In this document: positions 1 through 12,344 of the stretch, one piece after another
How the letters are laid out: every line of letters starts with the position of its first letter
Position numbering within the stretch: the stretch's first letter is position 1
DNA from: Arion vulgaris
Lineage: Eukaryota; Mollusca; Gastropoda; Stylommatophora; Arionidae
DNA: 64,000 bases
NCBI GenBank assembly: GCA_020796225.1
Contig: CM036775.1
Coordinates: forward strand, 15,390,875 to 15,454,874
Reading direction: 5' to 3'
Made by a program: the position numbers and the translations under genes
Notes under the pieces: model-generated
Told to the model about the DNA's origin: nothing
Database searches by the model: none
Seen by the model: only the letters and a program-made list of their open reading frames with translations

Positions 1-87
1 ACTTGAGTCGGGCACTATATCTAGTTATTTGAGGTATCTGTGGCATAAAGAATAGGTGATTGCATATCGTTTCAAAGGTACTTGGTC

Positions 88-232
88 TGTCCTTAGTAGA
101 CCAACACATTCGAATTTCTGCGACGCTTTTTTAACTAGGTAGCTTTCCTAGGCCCCTACCACAGTTGCTTCTTATGACATGCCTTATAGGTCGCTGTGGT
201 ACTATTATTTGCTTCCTTGCCGGCACCCCACG
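88..232 (-). mobile_element. SINE family B, partial
   Basis: Reverse of the B family: CTTTCCTAGGCCCCTACC and CATGCCTTATAGGTCGCTGT. Truncated at its 3' side. Confidence 0.75.
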
Positions 233-689
233 GGCAATATACCATATAATAGCCATCCATCGCAAGCGATGACAACAATTTCAAAGTTGCGCTGAATGCG
301 ATATTATGTCCTTATTTCACATATGACACACAGTGTGTGATGTTATCAACGGCACGTCGGCCATCTTTACTTCCCAGTGTTTCTCTGTTACCAAATTGGA
401 GCTGTGTTTACATTGTTTATTCGTTACTGAACTGACGTAACAGCACTCTAGGCAGACCCATATGTGCTCAGTCTCCCCCAAATAGATTTCGAAGGATATG
501 CGTACTGATGGTTCCTGTAGCTCGCTGGTTAAACACACTTCCCTCTCTGCCCCCTCAAGTATCTAGCTCTACTTTAACAACGTGTAATTCCAAACTCCCT
601 AAATCGCTGGATTGATTAAACATGGTCATCATCCAACAGTAGGTTGTCAATAGACTGAAGAACATCCCCTTTATCCATCATAAATTCCC

Positions 690-1430
690 CAACAATCGAT
701 GCTTTACATGCAATCATGTTCGCTCTCTCGTTGCCACTAATACCCGCATGACCAGGACAGGTGATCCATATAAGTTGACATGAGAGCCGTTACAGTAAGA
801 ACAAATCCACACGTAAATTCCATGTGAAACTATGTTATATTATCGACGTCATGGCACATTGGGCATTCACATTCGTGTCTCGTCCTCCGCTACAGAAACC
901 ATCCCAAAGTCTATTTGCTCACCGTACCCATGAGAAGCTGATTAGTATAACTTCTCTCTCTACCACGAAGACGACACTGTCTGGCATGTCCAAACTTAAT
1001 GCCTAATTCTCGAACTCGTTCCAGTGTATGATACTCGCTCATGTCACATACATGAGAGCGTACCGCATTGATGATATCGGCTCTGGTCATGCTTCTGCCC
1101 GCTTGAATTGGGGCATTGTTTGCAAGAAAGTAAGCACGCTCGTTACCCTGAACTTCAGTATGTCCAGGTGTGTACAGCCAAGTCATTTTCTTGAGATGTG
1201 ATCTCCGAATGATGTCCACCCATTCCACGCGCAATCTTCCAAATTCAATCCTTTGAAGCATATTCATCGAGTCTGATATGATAATCGTAAGGGTTACCTG
1301 TTGCTTAGCCACCCATGACAGAGCCCTGATGGCAGCGGTGATCTCCATAGTCATGCTTGATGTTGTTGTCTCGAAAGCGCCGCAGTCCTCCTCATGCAGT
1401 GTGCTACCGTTTCGTTGTGCTGAATAAGCC
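690..1430 (-). mobile_element. LINE fragment, RNase H domain
   Basis: On the minus strand the translation includes TMEITAAIRAL, SDSMNMLQRI and YTPGHTEVQGNERA, the E, D and GH...N-E-RAD blocks of the RNase H domain in non-LTR retrotransposons. A stop near 911 and frame breaks show it is dead. Confidence 0.8.
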
Positions 1431-1617
1431 CATGAAATTATGTAGTAAAGCTAGTTTAAAAAAATAGAAGCAGAATACACAGTAAATATATAATATTACG
1501 TGAAAGGGGACATAACTTCTCAATCAATTAAATAAATGCCATGCCTGGCGGCGTAAGAGATCATGTCTCTCCACAACTCTCTCTCTCTTCCTAGTCCAGT
1601 TAATCATTTCTGACGTA

Positions 1618-1868
1618 CGCCCGAGTGGTTACCGGGGCCCAAATTTGGGATGTAAAAATAGAACCACTGTAACCTGCCACGCATGTCGTAAGAGGCGACT
1701 AAGGAGGTTCGGCTGAAATCGGATGCACGTGTCCTAAGCGTGTAGAAGTCTGTGCGTTTAGGGGTCTACTAAACCAATGTGCAATGTATACATATTCTTG
1801 GCAAAGATCAAACATATCACAAATAGTTATTACAATTGATCATAAAGAACGAACAAAGAATAAGAAGA
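1618..1868 (+). mobile_element. SINE family A
   Basis: Head CCCGAGTGGTTACCGGGGCC, core GTCGTAAGAGGCGACTAAGG, A tail (GTGTAGAAGTCTGTGCGTTT ... CAAAGAATAAGAAG). Confidence 0.9.
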
Positions 1869-2099
1869 TTTCTGACGTCAATCTTCCACATCTCTCCTGT
1901 CCTGTATTTTATCTGTTGTCATGAAATGTTTCAGATCTCATCTTCGCATTATGTGCCTGAAGAATATTGATTGCCTGATTCTTATTATTTTGATAAGATA
2001 TCTGTGTGTGCATGCTTCTATTTAAACCTCATCAGTTGTTGTTTTCGCTGACCATGTTATTTTTAGCTTTCTAATGTAAAACCACATCTTTGTGGCTCC

Positions 2100-2375
2100 C
2101 AGCGATCTTATTATTGTTTATTCACTATCCATGATTCGCTGCCATACAGAAGTGTTGGTTCAATATAGCACTGGAGTACTCTTCCGCAGTGACATTGGTA
2201 GTGAATTCACGCACAGTATGCTTTTCATAACCTCTGCTTTCGCTTGAGATATTCTACTCCTTATCTCTGTTGTACATCTTCCATCTGATGTTATGAATGT
2301 TCCTAGATTCTGGATTCGATGGACTTGTTTCAGTATTGTGTTGTTTATTATGACATTGCCATCAATATGCAATCC
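2100..2375 (-). mobile_element. LINE fragment, reverse-transcriptase end
   Basis: The minus strand reads HRIQNLGTFITSDGRCTTEI, ISQAKAEVMKSILCVNSLPM and on into LRKS. This is the region after the RT palm in a LINE. It meets a plus-strand piece of the same family at about 2376, forming an inverted junction. Confidence 0.75.
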
Positions 2376-2640
2376 GGCAATCAAGGTTCTTCGGGCATAT
2401 AATGCGAAGAGAAGGTTAGAACATTTGGTGACAACAGGTAAAATTCCAGGAAGGGGAGATCGTGAAAGACAGAGGGAGAAGATGTTGGATGGCTTGACAT
2501 CATGGTTCGACACAAGATCGACGTCAGAACTGATTACATGCACCAAGCAGAGAGTTGTGGAGAGACATGATCGCCTACGCAGACAGGCATGGCACTTGAT
2601 TGATTGCTCAGTAGTTTCTAAGAAACGTAACTACTACAAG
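2376..2640 (+). mobile_element. LINE fragment, C-terminal end
   Basis: It reads IKVLRAYNAKRRLEHLVTTG and RQAWHLIDCS, like the 3' part of the copy at 50745-51245. Translation shows the usual GDRERQREKM linker. Confidence 0.75.
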
Positions 2641-2689
2641 ATTATAACGACTTTACAAAAAATACGGTTAAATCCCCTGTAATTTGTAA

Positions 2690-3018
2690 AACTCTTTCAA
2701 ACTGAACAAGGGCCCGAATGTACAGACACATATACCCCAAACCTGTTATTCTATAATTAATAACACTTTTTCTATCTTATTTTTATTAATTAAATTAATT
2801 ATTTATTAATGCGTCATGCACTTGCCTTCAAGAAGTTTTGAAAAACTTATTTACACATACAATATTTAATCCGCTAAAGTTCGATTTAACTTTTACATAT
2901 TCTCTACGCGCACAAAATTAAATTGGACGACTTGAAAAATTTGTCGTTTGTAAATTTCCGAGAAATCTTTGATTGTTAATGCCGATATCTCACAGTTATT
3001 ACTTGTACAGTTGGAAAA
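2690..3018 (+). other. AT-rich upstream region of ERCC6L
   Basis: About 330 bases without recognisable repeats or reading frames directly before the first coding exon. It presumably holds the promoter and 5' UTR. I see no convincing TATA box or ETS core. Confidence 0.4.
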
Positions 3019-3088
3019 ATGGACATTGAGGATAAAGTAGCCAACATATCTCTGAAGGACGAGTCTAGAAACATGTCACCTACACACA
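3019..3088 (+). CDS. ERCC6L: ERCC6L exon 1 (start codon)
   Basis: ATG at 3019 opens 23 codons ([15 protein letters not shown]...) and the exon ends before the donor GTAAGTAT at 3089. It ends in phase 1, and the following A|GT codon fits the next exon. The peptide is acidic and not family-diagnostic. The start was chosen because it is the only ATG that joins exon 2 in phase; an extra upstream UTR exon cannot be excluded. Confidence 0.7.
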
Positions 3089-6000
3089 GTAAGTATTCTA
3101 TTCTGTGTTTAAATTCTTGAGACTGCTGGACTCGGCTGGAGCATATGTTTTAAATGTTTACTTTTAACTTTAAGTTTATTGTCACTTTGCGAAAGTTTGT
3201 GGCTTCTCGTTTCCCCAGGTCATATGTGTTCCTGTTAATATCGTTTCTGTTTCTTAATAGACGTATCGTTGCTGCCACTCTTTATGTGGGAAGTATTTTC
3301 ACAGAAGATTGTAAAATGGACCAAGAAATCTAGATTTAAGATTATGATTATCACTAGACACAATTATATATGTTATAAAAATATAGAGGCTAAGAGTAAC
3401 TTCAGTAAGAGTGCGTTTACAAGTCAAATATTTGCCCCGTTAAAAATCACGCTGCAACCATGCAATGAACTTAAAATTATGTTTAAGATCATTCATATTT
3501 CAAGTTTATGCAAAATTTCATCACCTTACTCTTGGTTACTAAGATGATGAAATTTTGCATACACTGACAGACTTGAAATATGAATGATCTTCTTACACAC
3601 ACAGTCTGAGTGTAGTAAGTTCAGTAAGTTACACAAATTTTTTGGTTTTTTTACAAGTAACATTCATTGTCAGCTTATGTCCATGTTTGTTTGTATGGGG
3701 TATATAAAAATCGTGTCAGTGTAACAGGACATATTTTTAAAGATTTAAAAGTTAATAAAACGTTTTCACACTGTGTGATCTGTATGTGATCTGAGCCTAA
3801 GAGTGATTGTACATTGTCTATGCCAGTTATGCGCCTACAAGTAGGTCAACACATCTGATTTCTGTGATGCTTTTTATTTACTAATGTAGTTTCCCTAGGC
3901 CCCTACCTTAGTCTCCTGACTCTCCTCTTATGTCTTGTAGGTCGCAGTGTTACTATTCTTTGCTCCCCTTGTCACTTTGGGCTCTGGACACACAGGGGAG
4001 TTCCTTCTAGATAGATCTATTTGTTCTCTTCTTCGGGTCCATGGTATACAGATGATCCTTCTGTAACACTTATATAAAAAAAACCACATTAAATAGGGGT
4101 TCTCAATGGTGAAGTGTTTAAGATGTTTGCCTGTCGTTCTGAAGGTTATGGGTTTGAATCTTGATCGAGTTACATGTGCAATTTTCCCATAATATCCCTA
4201 GGATTGCTACGAGAGTGTGTGCTTTGTGCAACACTCTCGGCAGATGGCGTGCTATCTCTGCCGTGTCAGGATGGGGCCATATGGGAAACCTGGTGTAATG
4301 AAGTCAATCCTTTCCGTTAGACCCTTTAGCACATATGTTTTTTTCCTCTGCCTTGTTAAATGTCCATGTTTCACAACTATACTTTGGCCACTGAGAATGT
4401 GCATGCTCTTAGTATTCAGATCTTTGTTTTATGTCATTTCATAATGTGATAAATTTTATTTATTACAAATGTTATCTGTTACAGGTAATTCTTTGCAAGA
4501 TCGTGGCACTCACAAATCTTCCACAGGATCAGATTCTGGTGAAGATCCAGCTATGCGGGGAAAATTTATGCAGCTTGTGACAAAAGCTCGCCAGTTTACA
4601 GGGGTTTGGGAGACATAGCAAATGCCATCAAGTTGAATGAGGAAGCACTGGCCATTCACTTCAGTGATAAGTTGCAGAGAAGAATTGCAAAGATGAAGGT
4701 AACGGAACAAAAGTTATATTACTTTTCTTTCTTCTTTTGTCCTTCTCTGCTGTTTTGTTACTAAGCGTATCTGGTTTAACTGATGATCGGTTTCCGAGAT
4801 AATGCACTCTGGGTAGCTTGATATGTTGTGGTATTGTGGAGTTTTAAGATGTCTGTAACAGCATCAACCCATCCTTTTCTTGGTTTGCCTCTTCCTCTTG
4901 ATGACTCCATTTTCATGTTGTTTGCTCTTACAACTGGTGTATTCGGGTTCATTCTGACCAAGTGGCCAAACCATTTGAGTCTGTTTTTTCAATGAATCTA
5001 ATAGCAGGTGTTGTTCCGACTGTTCTTCTAATTTTCTCATTTCTTATATGGTCACTTCTTGTTTTATTTACTGCTTTCCTCAAGCATCTCATTTCACAGG
5101 TGGTAATTTTCCTTTCTTATTCTTTTGTCAGTGTCCATGTTTGGCACTGGTAGCACATTACTTTTAACACAACCAAATTATTCTCCAGTGGAGACCAGCT
5201 CCCTGTGGCATATCAGGAAATGGTACCGTAGGTGAATATGTCAGTAGTACCTATATCAAAATTCCAGATACCGAAACCCTCATAAGAGCAAAGATCCCAA
5301 GCGTCAACACTCCGTCACAGAAGGCCCAAGTGAGATTGAATGGTGAAGTTGCTCAGATGCCTAATAAACGCATCCCAAAACAGTTGATGTATGGCAGCTT
5401 GAGTGGGACAGACGTTCAGCTGGTGGACATAAAGTTTTAAAGACACTCTTAAAGTGTCTCTGAAATGCTTCGATATAGACACCACATGCTGGGAATCCCT
5501 GGCGCAATATCGCCAAACGTGGCGCTGCAACAACACAAGAGGAACTTGCATAGCTGAGAATCATACCATTGAGGCACAAAGAAAACGAGCTGTGCGAAAA
5601 AACAGAACACACAACACCCACATGTCTAACCTTGATCATGTATGCCCCACCTGTGGTAAGGGATTGTGCTCTAGGATTGGACTCTACAGTCACCTCTGCA
5701 CACACCAGAGAGGTGCAGCAGCACACGTCTGAGACTGTTGTCATCATCGCTTCCAAGCCTCCATGTGACAACTAGCAAAATTAGTGGTAGATGAAACAGA
5801 AAATTCTGGACAGCCTAATCGCCTGTGTGCTGCCAGGGCCTACAAGGGAAGCAAAGAATAGTACCACTGCGACCTACAAGGCATGTCATAAGAGGCTACT
5901 GATGTAGGACCTAGGGAAGCTACCCTAGTAAATAAAAAGCATCGCAGAATCGGATGTGCTGGCCTACTTGTAGGTGCATAACTGGCACCAACATATAATT

Positions 6001-9000
6001 GCTCTTAGGCTCAGATCACATACAAATCACACAGAGTGGTTAACAATGGATCGATGTGAGCATTTGAAGAAGAAGAAGGACAGCCTAATTCATGGCATGA
6101 AATAGTATTAACATCCAAATTAATGATGATGACAGAAGTTTGTGAGATCTGTTCCCATTCTTAGTAGTTCCTTTACTTTGGTATCTAAATTACAAGTACC
6201 TCTGAAGTCGGAGTAAGGATCACCTGAATGGCAAGGGACACTGGTGATAAGAAAAGTAAGCCTTCATGCAAAAATCAGTCAGAGGCACCATATTAGCTGC
6301 CATGACTACACCTGAATTCATAGCAGGCGAATGCATCTGAAGTCGGAGAAGGCATACCTATATGGTGGGGGACACTGATAATAAGGAAAGCAAGCCTTCA
6401 AACAAAAATCAGTCAGATGCGCCCTGATTGAGCCTGAATTCATAGCGGGCGAACACAAGAAGAAGAATAGTTGACGGACAACAACAAAAATTCATATTAG
6501 CTCACATCCATATGATGATGACTTTTTTTTGGTTTGCTTTAAAAATGAAGAAAGTTTGATAATTTCTTCTTCGCCCTAGGAGGCATAGGTCCACAACCAA
6601 GGCCTTCCAAGTCCGCCTATCCAAGGCCATCTTTACCAGATCTCTCCATTCTCTCTCCATTTTCTTGCATTCCATCTCAACTCCTGTCTCCAGGTGTTCC
6701 TTGGTTCTTCCCCTACCTCTACTGCCCTGGGGGTTCTATTGGAGAGCCTGTCTCGTGATGCTGTTAGGGGGTTTCCTCAGTGTCTGTCCGATCCATTGCC
6801 ACCTTCTGCTCCTTATCTCTTGTTCTACCTGCTGTTGTCGAGAAGGTGAGTCGGCAGCCTGATTTCCTTTAGAATTTCACCGAGTCGCTTCATCAGACCC
6901 TCCTTGCGATCCTTTTTCTTCCTCGGTGGCTGAGCTATGAATTTTCCTGGTTGTGGTTTTTGTAACTATCTAATGTTTTTTACGGGTGGGGTAGCTAGCC
7001 AAAACACCTAGCCTCCTTAATCACCTCTTACGACATGGTGCGGTAACAGTGGTTCTATTCTTTACACCCCAATTTGGGCCCCAGTAACCACTCAGGCGTT
7101 GCTAATTTGATATTGTCATATTTTTTTCTTAGCATTTTTGGCAGAACAAGGGAAAATGATGCTGACGTGGAGGTTGAAGGTCAGATGAGATCGTTGGGTC
7201 AAGGCTTTATGTTGCATGTAAACCTGTATGATAACATTTATAAACACCAGAAGGAGGGAGTGTTATGGATGTGGTCCTTATTCCTTCGTGGCAAGGGAGG
7301 AATTCTAGCAGACGACATGGGGTAAGTCTGGCAACTTGTCACATTTTTCTATGTACTTGCAGATTTATTTGTTCTGCCCACGTGTTGCCGGTGTCCGCAA
7401 GGGGAGCAAAGAATAGTAACACTGTGACCTACAAGGCATATCTTAAGAGGCAACTGAGGTAGGGGCCTAGGGAAGCTACCTAGTAAATAAAAAGCGTTGC
7501 AGAAATTGGATGTGCTGGTCTACTTGTAGGTGCACAATGTGCAATCACTCTTAGGTCAGATCACACATATACAAAGAGGGTTTAACAAGTGGTCGATATG
7601 GAGCGTTCAAGAAGAAGGAAGGTTTATTTGCTCAGGTGTACAAGGTGTGTTTTGTGCCTGACTCCGCATCCAGTAGAGTTAGGGTCTGCTAGTCTTTCTT
7701 AGGAGGAGCGTAAAGAGAAAATTAGTAGCTTGCTGTGCCCAAGTGGTTACCGGAGCCCAAATTTGGAATGTAAAGAATAGAACCACTGTTACCTGCCATG
7801 CATGTCGAAGAGGCGGCTAAGGGGATTTGGCTGAAGTCGGATGCACATGTCCTAAACATGTGCAAGTCTATGCGTTTAGGGCGTACTAAACCAATGTGCA
7901 ATGTATACACATTCTTGACAAAGATCAAACGTATCACAAAGAGTGATTAAAATTGGTCGAAAAGAACGAACGCAAAGAAGAAGTAGCTTGCTGATTGATT
8001 GATAGAACCATCATCATTACACTGCGTTGAGTAACCATGTATACCCAATCTCTTTCTTACACAGGAAGATCTCAGTAGCAGTACATGAACTCAGTAACAC
8101 CGGCGAGGGTCCCCGATGTAATTTAGAAGATTGTAAAAATTATTTTATAGGATTTTATTTTAAAATCTTTCTAATGAATTGTGCTGCAGCACAATAAAGC
8201 CGCAAGACCTGCTAACTGGTTTCTCTGTACATAACCAAGGCAAAGACGACAAAGTATAGTACATCAGTGAACTTTAAGCTTGTCTCTAGTAAGATATTTT
8301 ATTCTTATTTTCAGGTTAGGTAAAACCATACAGATTATAGCATTCCTAGCTGGTCTGTTTGATATGGACAAGATCAAGTCAGTGATGATTGTAGTTCCTC
8401 TCAGTGTCTTGCCAAATTGGCTGAATGAGTTTAAGAAATGGTTGGTTTTACGCTTATCTGCTTTTTGTTTCCTTGTTGTTTCATTACCTGTATGTTTTAT
8501 TTACTTTTTGGTTAAACAGAACCTGCAATGGATTACTTGCATGTGTTAAAACAATTATTTTCACGATCCAGAAGCACTTGAGCTGAAAGTTTCAGCGAAC
8601 ATGACACCGAACCTGGCCTGCTGAACACCGTAAATCTGGGAACTGTAGCTTTTCTGCCAGTCCGCAGAGTTGAACCCGCACTACAGAGGACTAGTCACCG
8701 TAGCCCAACCTGCAGACACGCTGGCACGCGGAAACAATTTAAGAAACTATGTTTCTTCAGATAGCACAATTGACATGGAAGCATTTTTCAGCAAATGGAA
8801 GAATAACTAACAATTCAAAATAGATGCAATAAATCAAATCATAGGACAAGTGGCACCAATTATGAAATTCAAACATGTCACCATGAGTACTTCTTCTTTG
8901 TCGCCGCTATGAATTCAAACGTAGTCACTTCTGACTGATTTTTGCGTGAAGGCATGCTTTCCTTCTTATAAGTGTCCCCCGCCATACAGGCATGCCTTCT

Positions 9001-12000
9001 CCTACTTCAGAGGTAGCCATGAGTCCTAAAAGAGCATTGTTCAACACAATATTTCTCCCAACATTATGCTATCAATGCCAAACCTGACTCTGACATCAAA
9101 CGATAGAATAAAACTAGCCACAACAGAAATGAAGTGTCTACGCAGAATGTTGGGAGTATCAAGAAGAGACTGGTTGAGAAATGAAGACATCAGTACTGAA
9201 CTTCACCAAGAAACAACAAATTAAATGGTTCGACCACATAAGCAGATAACCAACTGACAGTGTACCTCAAAGAGCAATGCTACTCTGATACAGTATATGC
9301 AAAGCAAAAGGCTGTCCACGCAAAAAGTTGACCTGAAATATCTCAGGTGAAAACACTTTTATGTAGCACTCATAAAAGCCTGTTCTTGAAATCTCTTCTT
9401 ATCCTGACGCTGTGATGCAAAACAGGATTAGATGAAAGAAAGAAGACAATTGCAAAACTAATATTAATGTTAGTGATAAGTTGCTGCCATATGTCACATT
9501 GAAATCTGAAAGAATTAAGAGAGGGAAGAGAAACATTTATTTATGCATATCTCTCTCTTGCGATCACCGCCCAGACAGATGTACCAGATCTCCCCATAAA
9601 TTCTATTCATGTAGAAATCTGATTCATGCAGCCTTAGCATTGGTGTGTTTTACGTCACATCTTCAGCACCATTTGGAGCTCTGGTGCTTATCCTTGGTGA
9701 TGTGTCCGGTTTCAGCCAGCTTTTACTCGCTTCGCTATCCGTTTTGTGGCCATCTAGTGTTTTTTACGGTGTGGGGTAGCTAGCCCCACGACCAACCTCC
9801 TTAGTCGCTCTACAACATGCGTGGCAGGTAACAGTGTTCTATTCTTTTCACCCCAATTTGGGCCCCGTAACCGCAGGCAATTTATGCATATGTTTGTCTT
9901 CATGCAGGACTCCAGGAATAAATGTAATGCAGTTCCATGGAAGCTCAAAGAAGGATAAAGAGAGAGCTTTGGCTAAAGTAAGAACCAAGGGTGGAGTATT
10001 GATGACAACATACGGCCTGGTCGTGACTACCAAGGAGACTTTTGCAGAGAGACACGGGCAGGAGTTTTTATGGGTAATTTTGTATGAATGGATCAGCAAG
10101 TGGCATTTCTATCAATATGTATAATTTATATCCTCTTCGAATTGCAGAGCCCTCTTTAAACATATGACCACTCCAAATCCCTAAGATGCCATAAATTACC
10201 TCACACGACAAGAAGTCATTATTTTCCGCCTTAGGACACAACATGTGCCCCTGAATTCTCACCTACATCGAATCCATCCAAAGATTGCCCCTCAATGTCA
10301 ACTGTGTGACTATTCAGAAGAAACTGTCACACACCATCTTCCAGTGTCCTGCACTCAGTGACCTACGCCACAAGTACCTACCTCCATACCCAGATGTTGA
10401 AAACACTCTATGCTAACACACCACAACTCAGACAAACCTGTAAATTCACTACCATGGCCTCAAGTCGAAGGGCAAATGCTCAGATGATTGCTGGATCGGT
10501 AAAGTAAAGTAAAAGTAAAGTATATCCTCTTGTGTCTCGTTTGACACACAAGGGGTCTTAATGGTGAAGTAGTTAAGTTGTTTGCCTTTCTGACTGAAGG
10601 TTCTGGATTTGAATCTGGGCCGAGACATATGTGCACTTAGCGTGGCGTTTGGGTTTCTAGGAGTTAATTTATTATTGTATTTGGTCAGAAAATGGGCAGG
10701 ATTTTTCTTAAACATTTAATTTGGAATGTTTTTGTATATACAGATGGGTCGGTTTAACGTGGTGAGAAGTCCGGCTGGGGTTTCTTGGCTAATGCGCATG
10801 GCAGGGTTGTTGCAGAGCGAAGTGGGGCATACAGGACAACTACTTCTAGTATGAGGATGGAGATTGAGGCCGTTACTGCTGCCCTCCATTGGATCTCTGG
10901 GACTTCATTTACTGGGGCCGTTGTTGTATCTGACTCTCAGTCGATGCTTCACAAGATCCAGAGGGCAGGTTTCGCATAAGTGGATGTCGTCTATAGAAGT
11001 TTCTAACCTCCAGAGGCTTACGTGGATATACTATCCTGGGCATGCGGGTGTTTGCGGTAATGAGAGAGCGGGCAGGTTTGCATCAACAGCATCAATTGTT
11101 GGGGAGTTGAAGATGGATAAGGGGGATATTCTTCGGTCTCTTCGCAACTCTGTTGTATGAGGACACTAAAATCGATGTAGAATCGATCAAGCGATTTAGG
11201 CAGTTTGTAGTTATCCGTGGTACAAGTCAAACTGGATGCCTGTAGAGGCAGAGTGAGAGGTGTGTTTAATCAGCGAGCCACGGGAACCATCAGTATGCAT
11301 ACTCTTCGATATCTGTTGGGGAGACTGAGCACCAATGGGTCTGCCCGGAGTGCAATGACGTCAGTTTACTAACCAATAACCAATTTGAAATGTCTCCCAA
11401 TTTGTGTATGATGTTGATAGTAATTTTTTCTGGGCATACTTCCAGGACTATGTCATCCTAGATGAGGGGCACAAGATTAAGAATCCAACCAAGACCTCCA
11501 AGAGCATTCATCTGGTTCCAGCTAAACACAGACTAATCCTTACGGGTACACCAGTACAGAATAATCTCAAGGTATAAATCTTCTTCTTTGCATTCGTTCT
11601 TTACTACCAATTTTAATCACTCTTTGTGATATGTTTGATCTTTGCCAAGAACGTGTATACATTGCACATTGGTTTGGTGTGCCCCTAAACGCATAGACTT
11701 CTACACGCTTAGGACACATGCATCCGATTTCAGCCAAACCTCCTTAGACGCCTCTTACGACATGCATGGCAGGTAACAGTGGTTCTATTCTTTACACCCC
11801 AAATTTGGGCCCGGTAACCACTCGGCGCAAGGTATAAATGATTCTTACGGTCACATTCTGTTTGTAGTTGCTAATTTAGTTGCCATAGCGCCCGTGTGGT
11901 GCCGGGGCCCGCAAAGAGTAGTACAACTGCAACCTACAATGCATGTCGTAAGAGGTGACTAATGGAGAGCGGATGCTACCTAGTAAATAAAAAGCAGCGC

Positions 12001-12292
12001 AGAAATCGGATGGGCTGGCCTACTTGTAGGTGCATAACTGGCACAACGACAATCGCTTTAGGCTCAGATCACATACATATTACGCAGAGTGGTTGACAAG
12101 TGGTCGATATGGAGCGTTCAAAGAAGTTGCCATATAAATATAAACTGCTACCGTAGTTGACCTGTAACCTTTGAAGTCAGAGAAGGTATGCGTGTATGCG
12201 AGGAACACATAAAAGGAATGCAATTTAAAAAATGAGACTACTTGTAATTTTTAGTCACAGAATTTCATTTTAGTGCCGTTTAGGAATTTAGT

Positions 12293-12344
<52 letters not shown>

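Noticed and set aside
5454..5732. A stand-alone C2H2 zinc-finger gene
   Set aside because: The finger with its upstream KQLMYG context is the tail of a LINE repeated three more times in the window.
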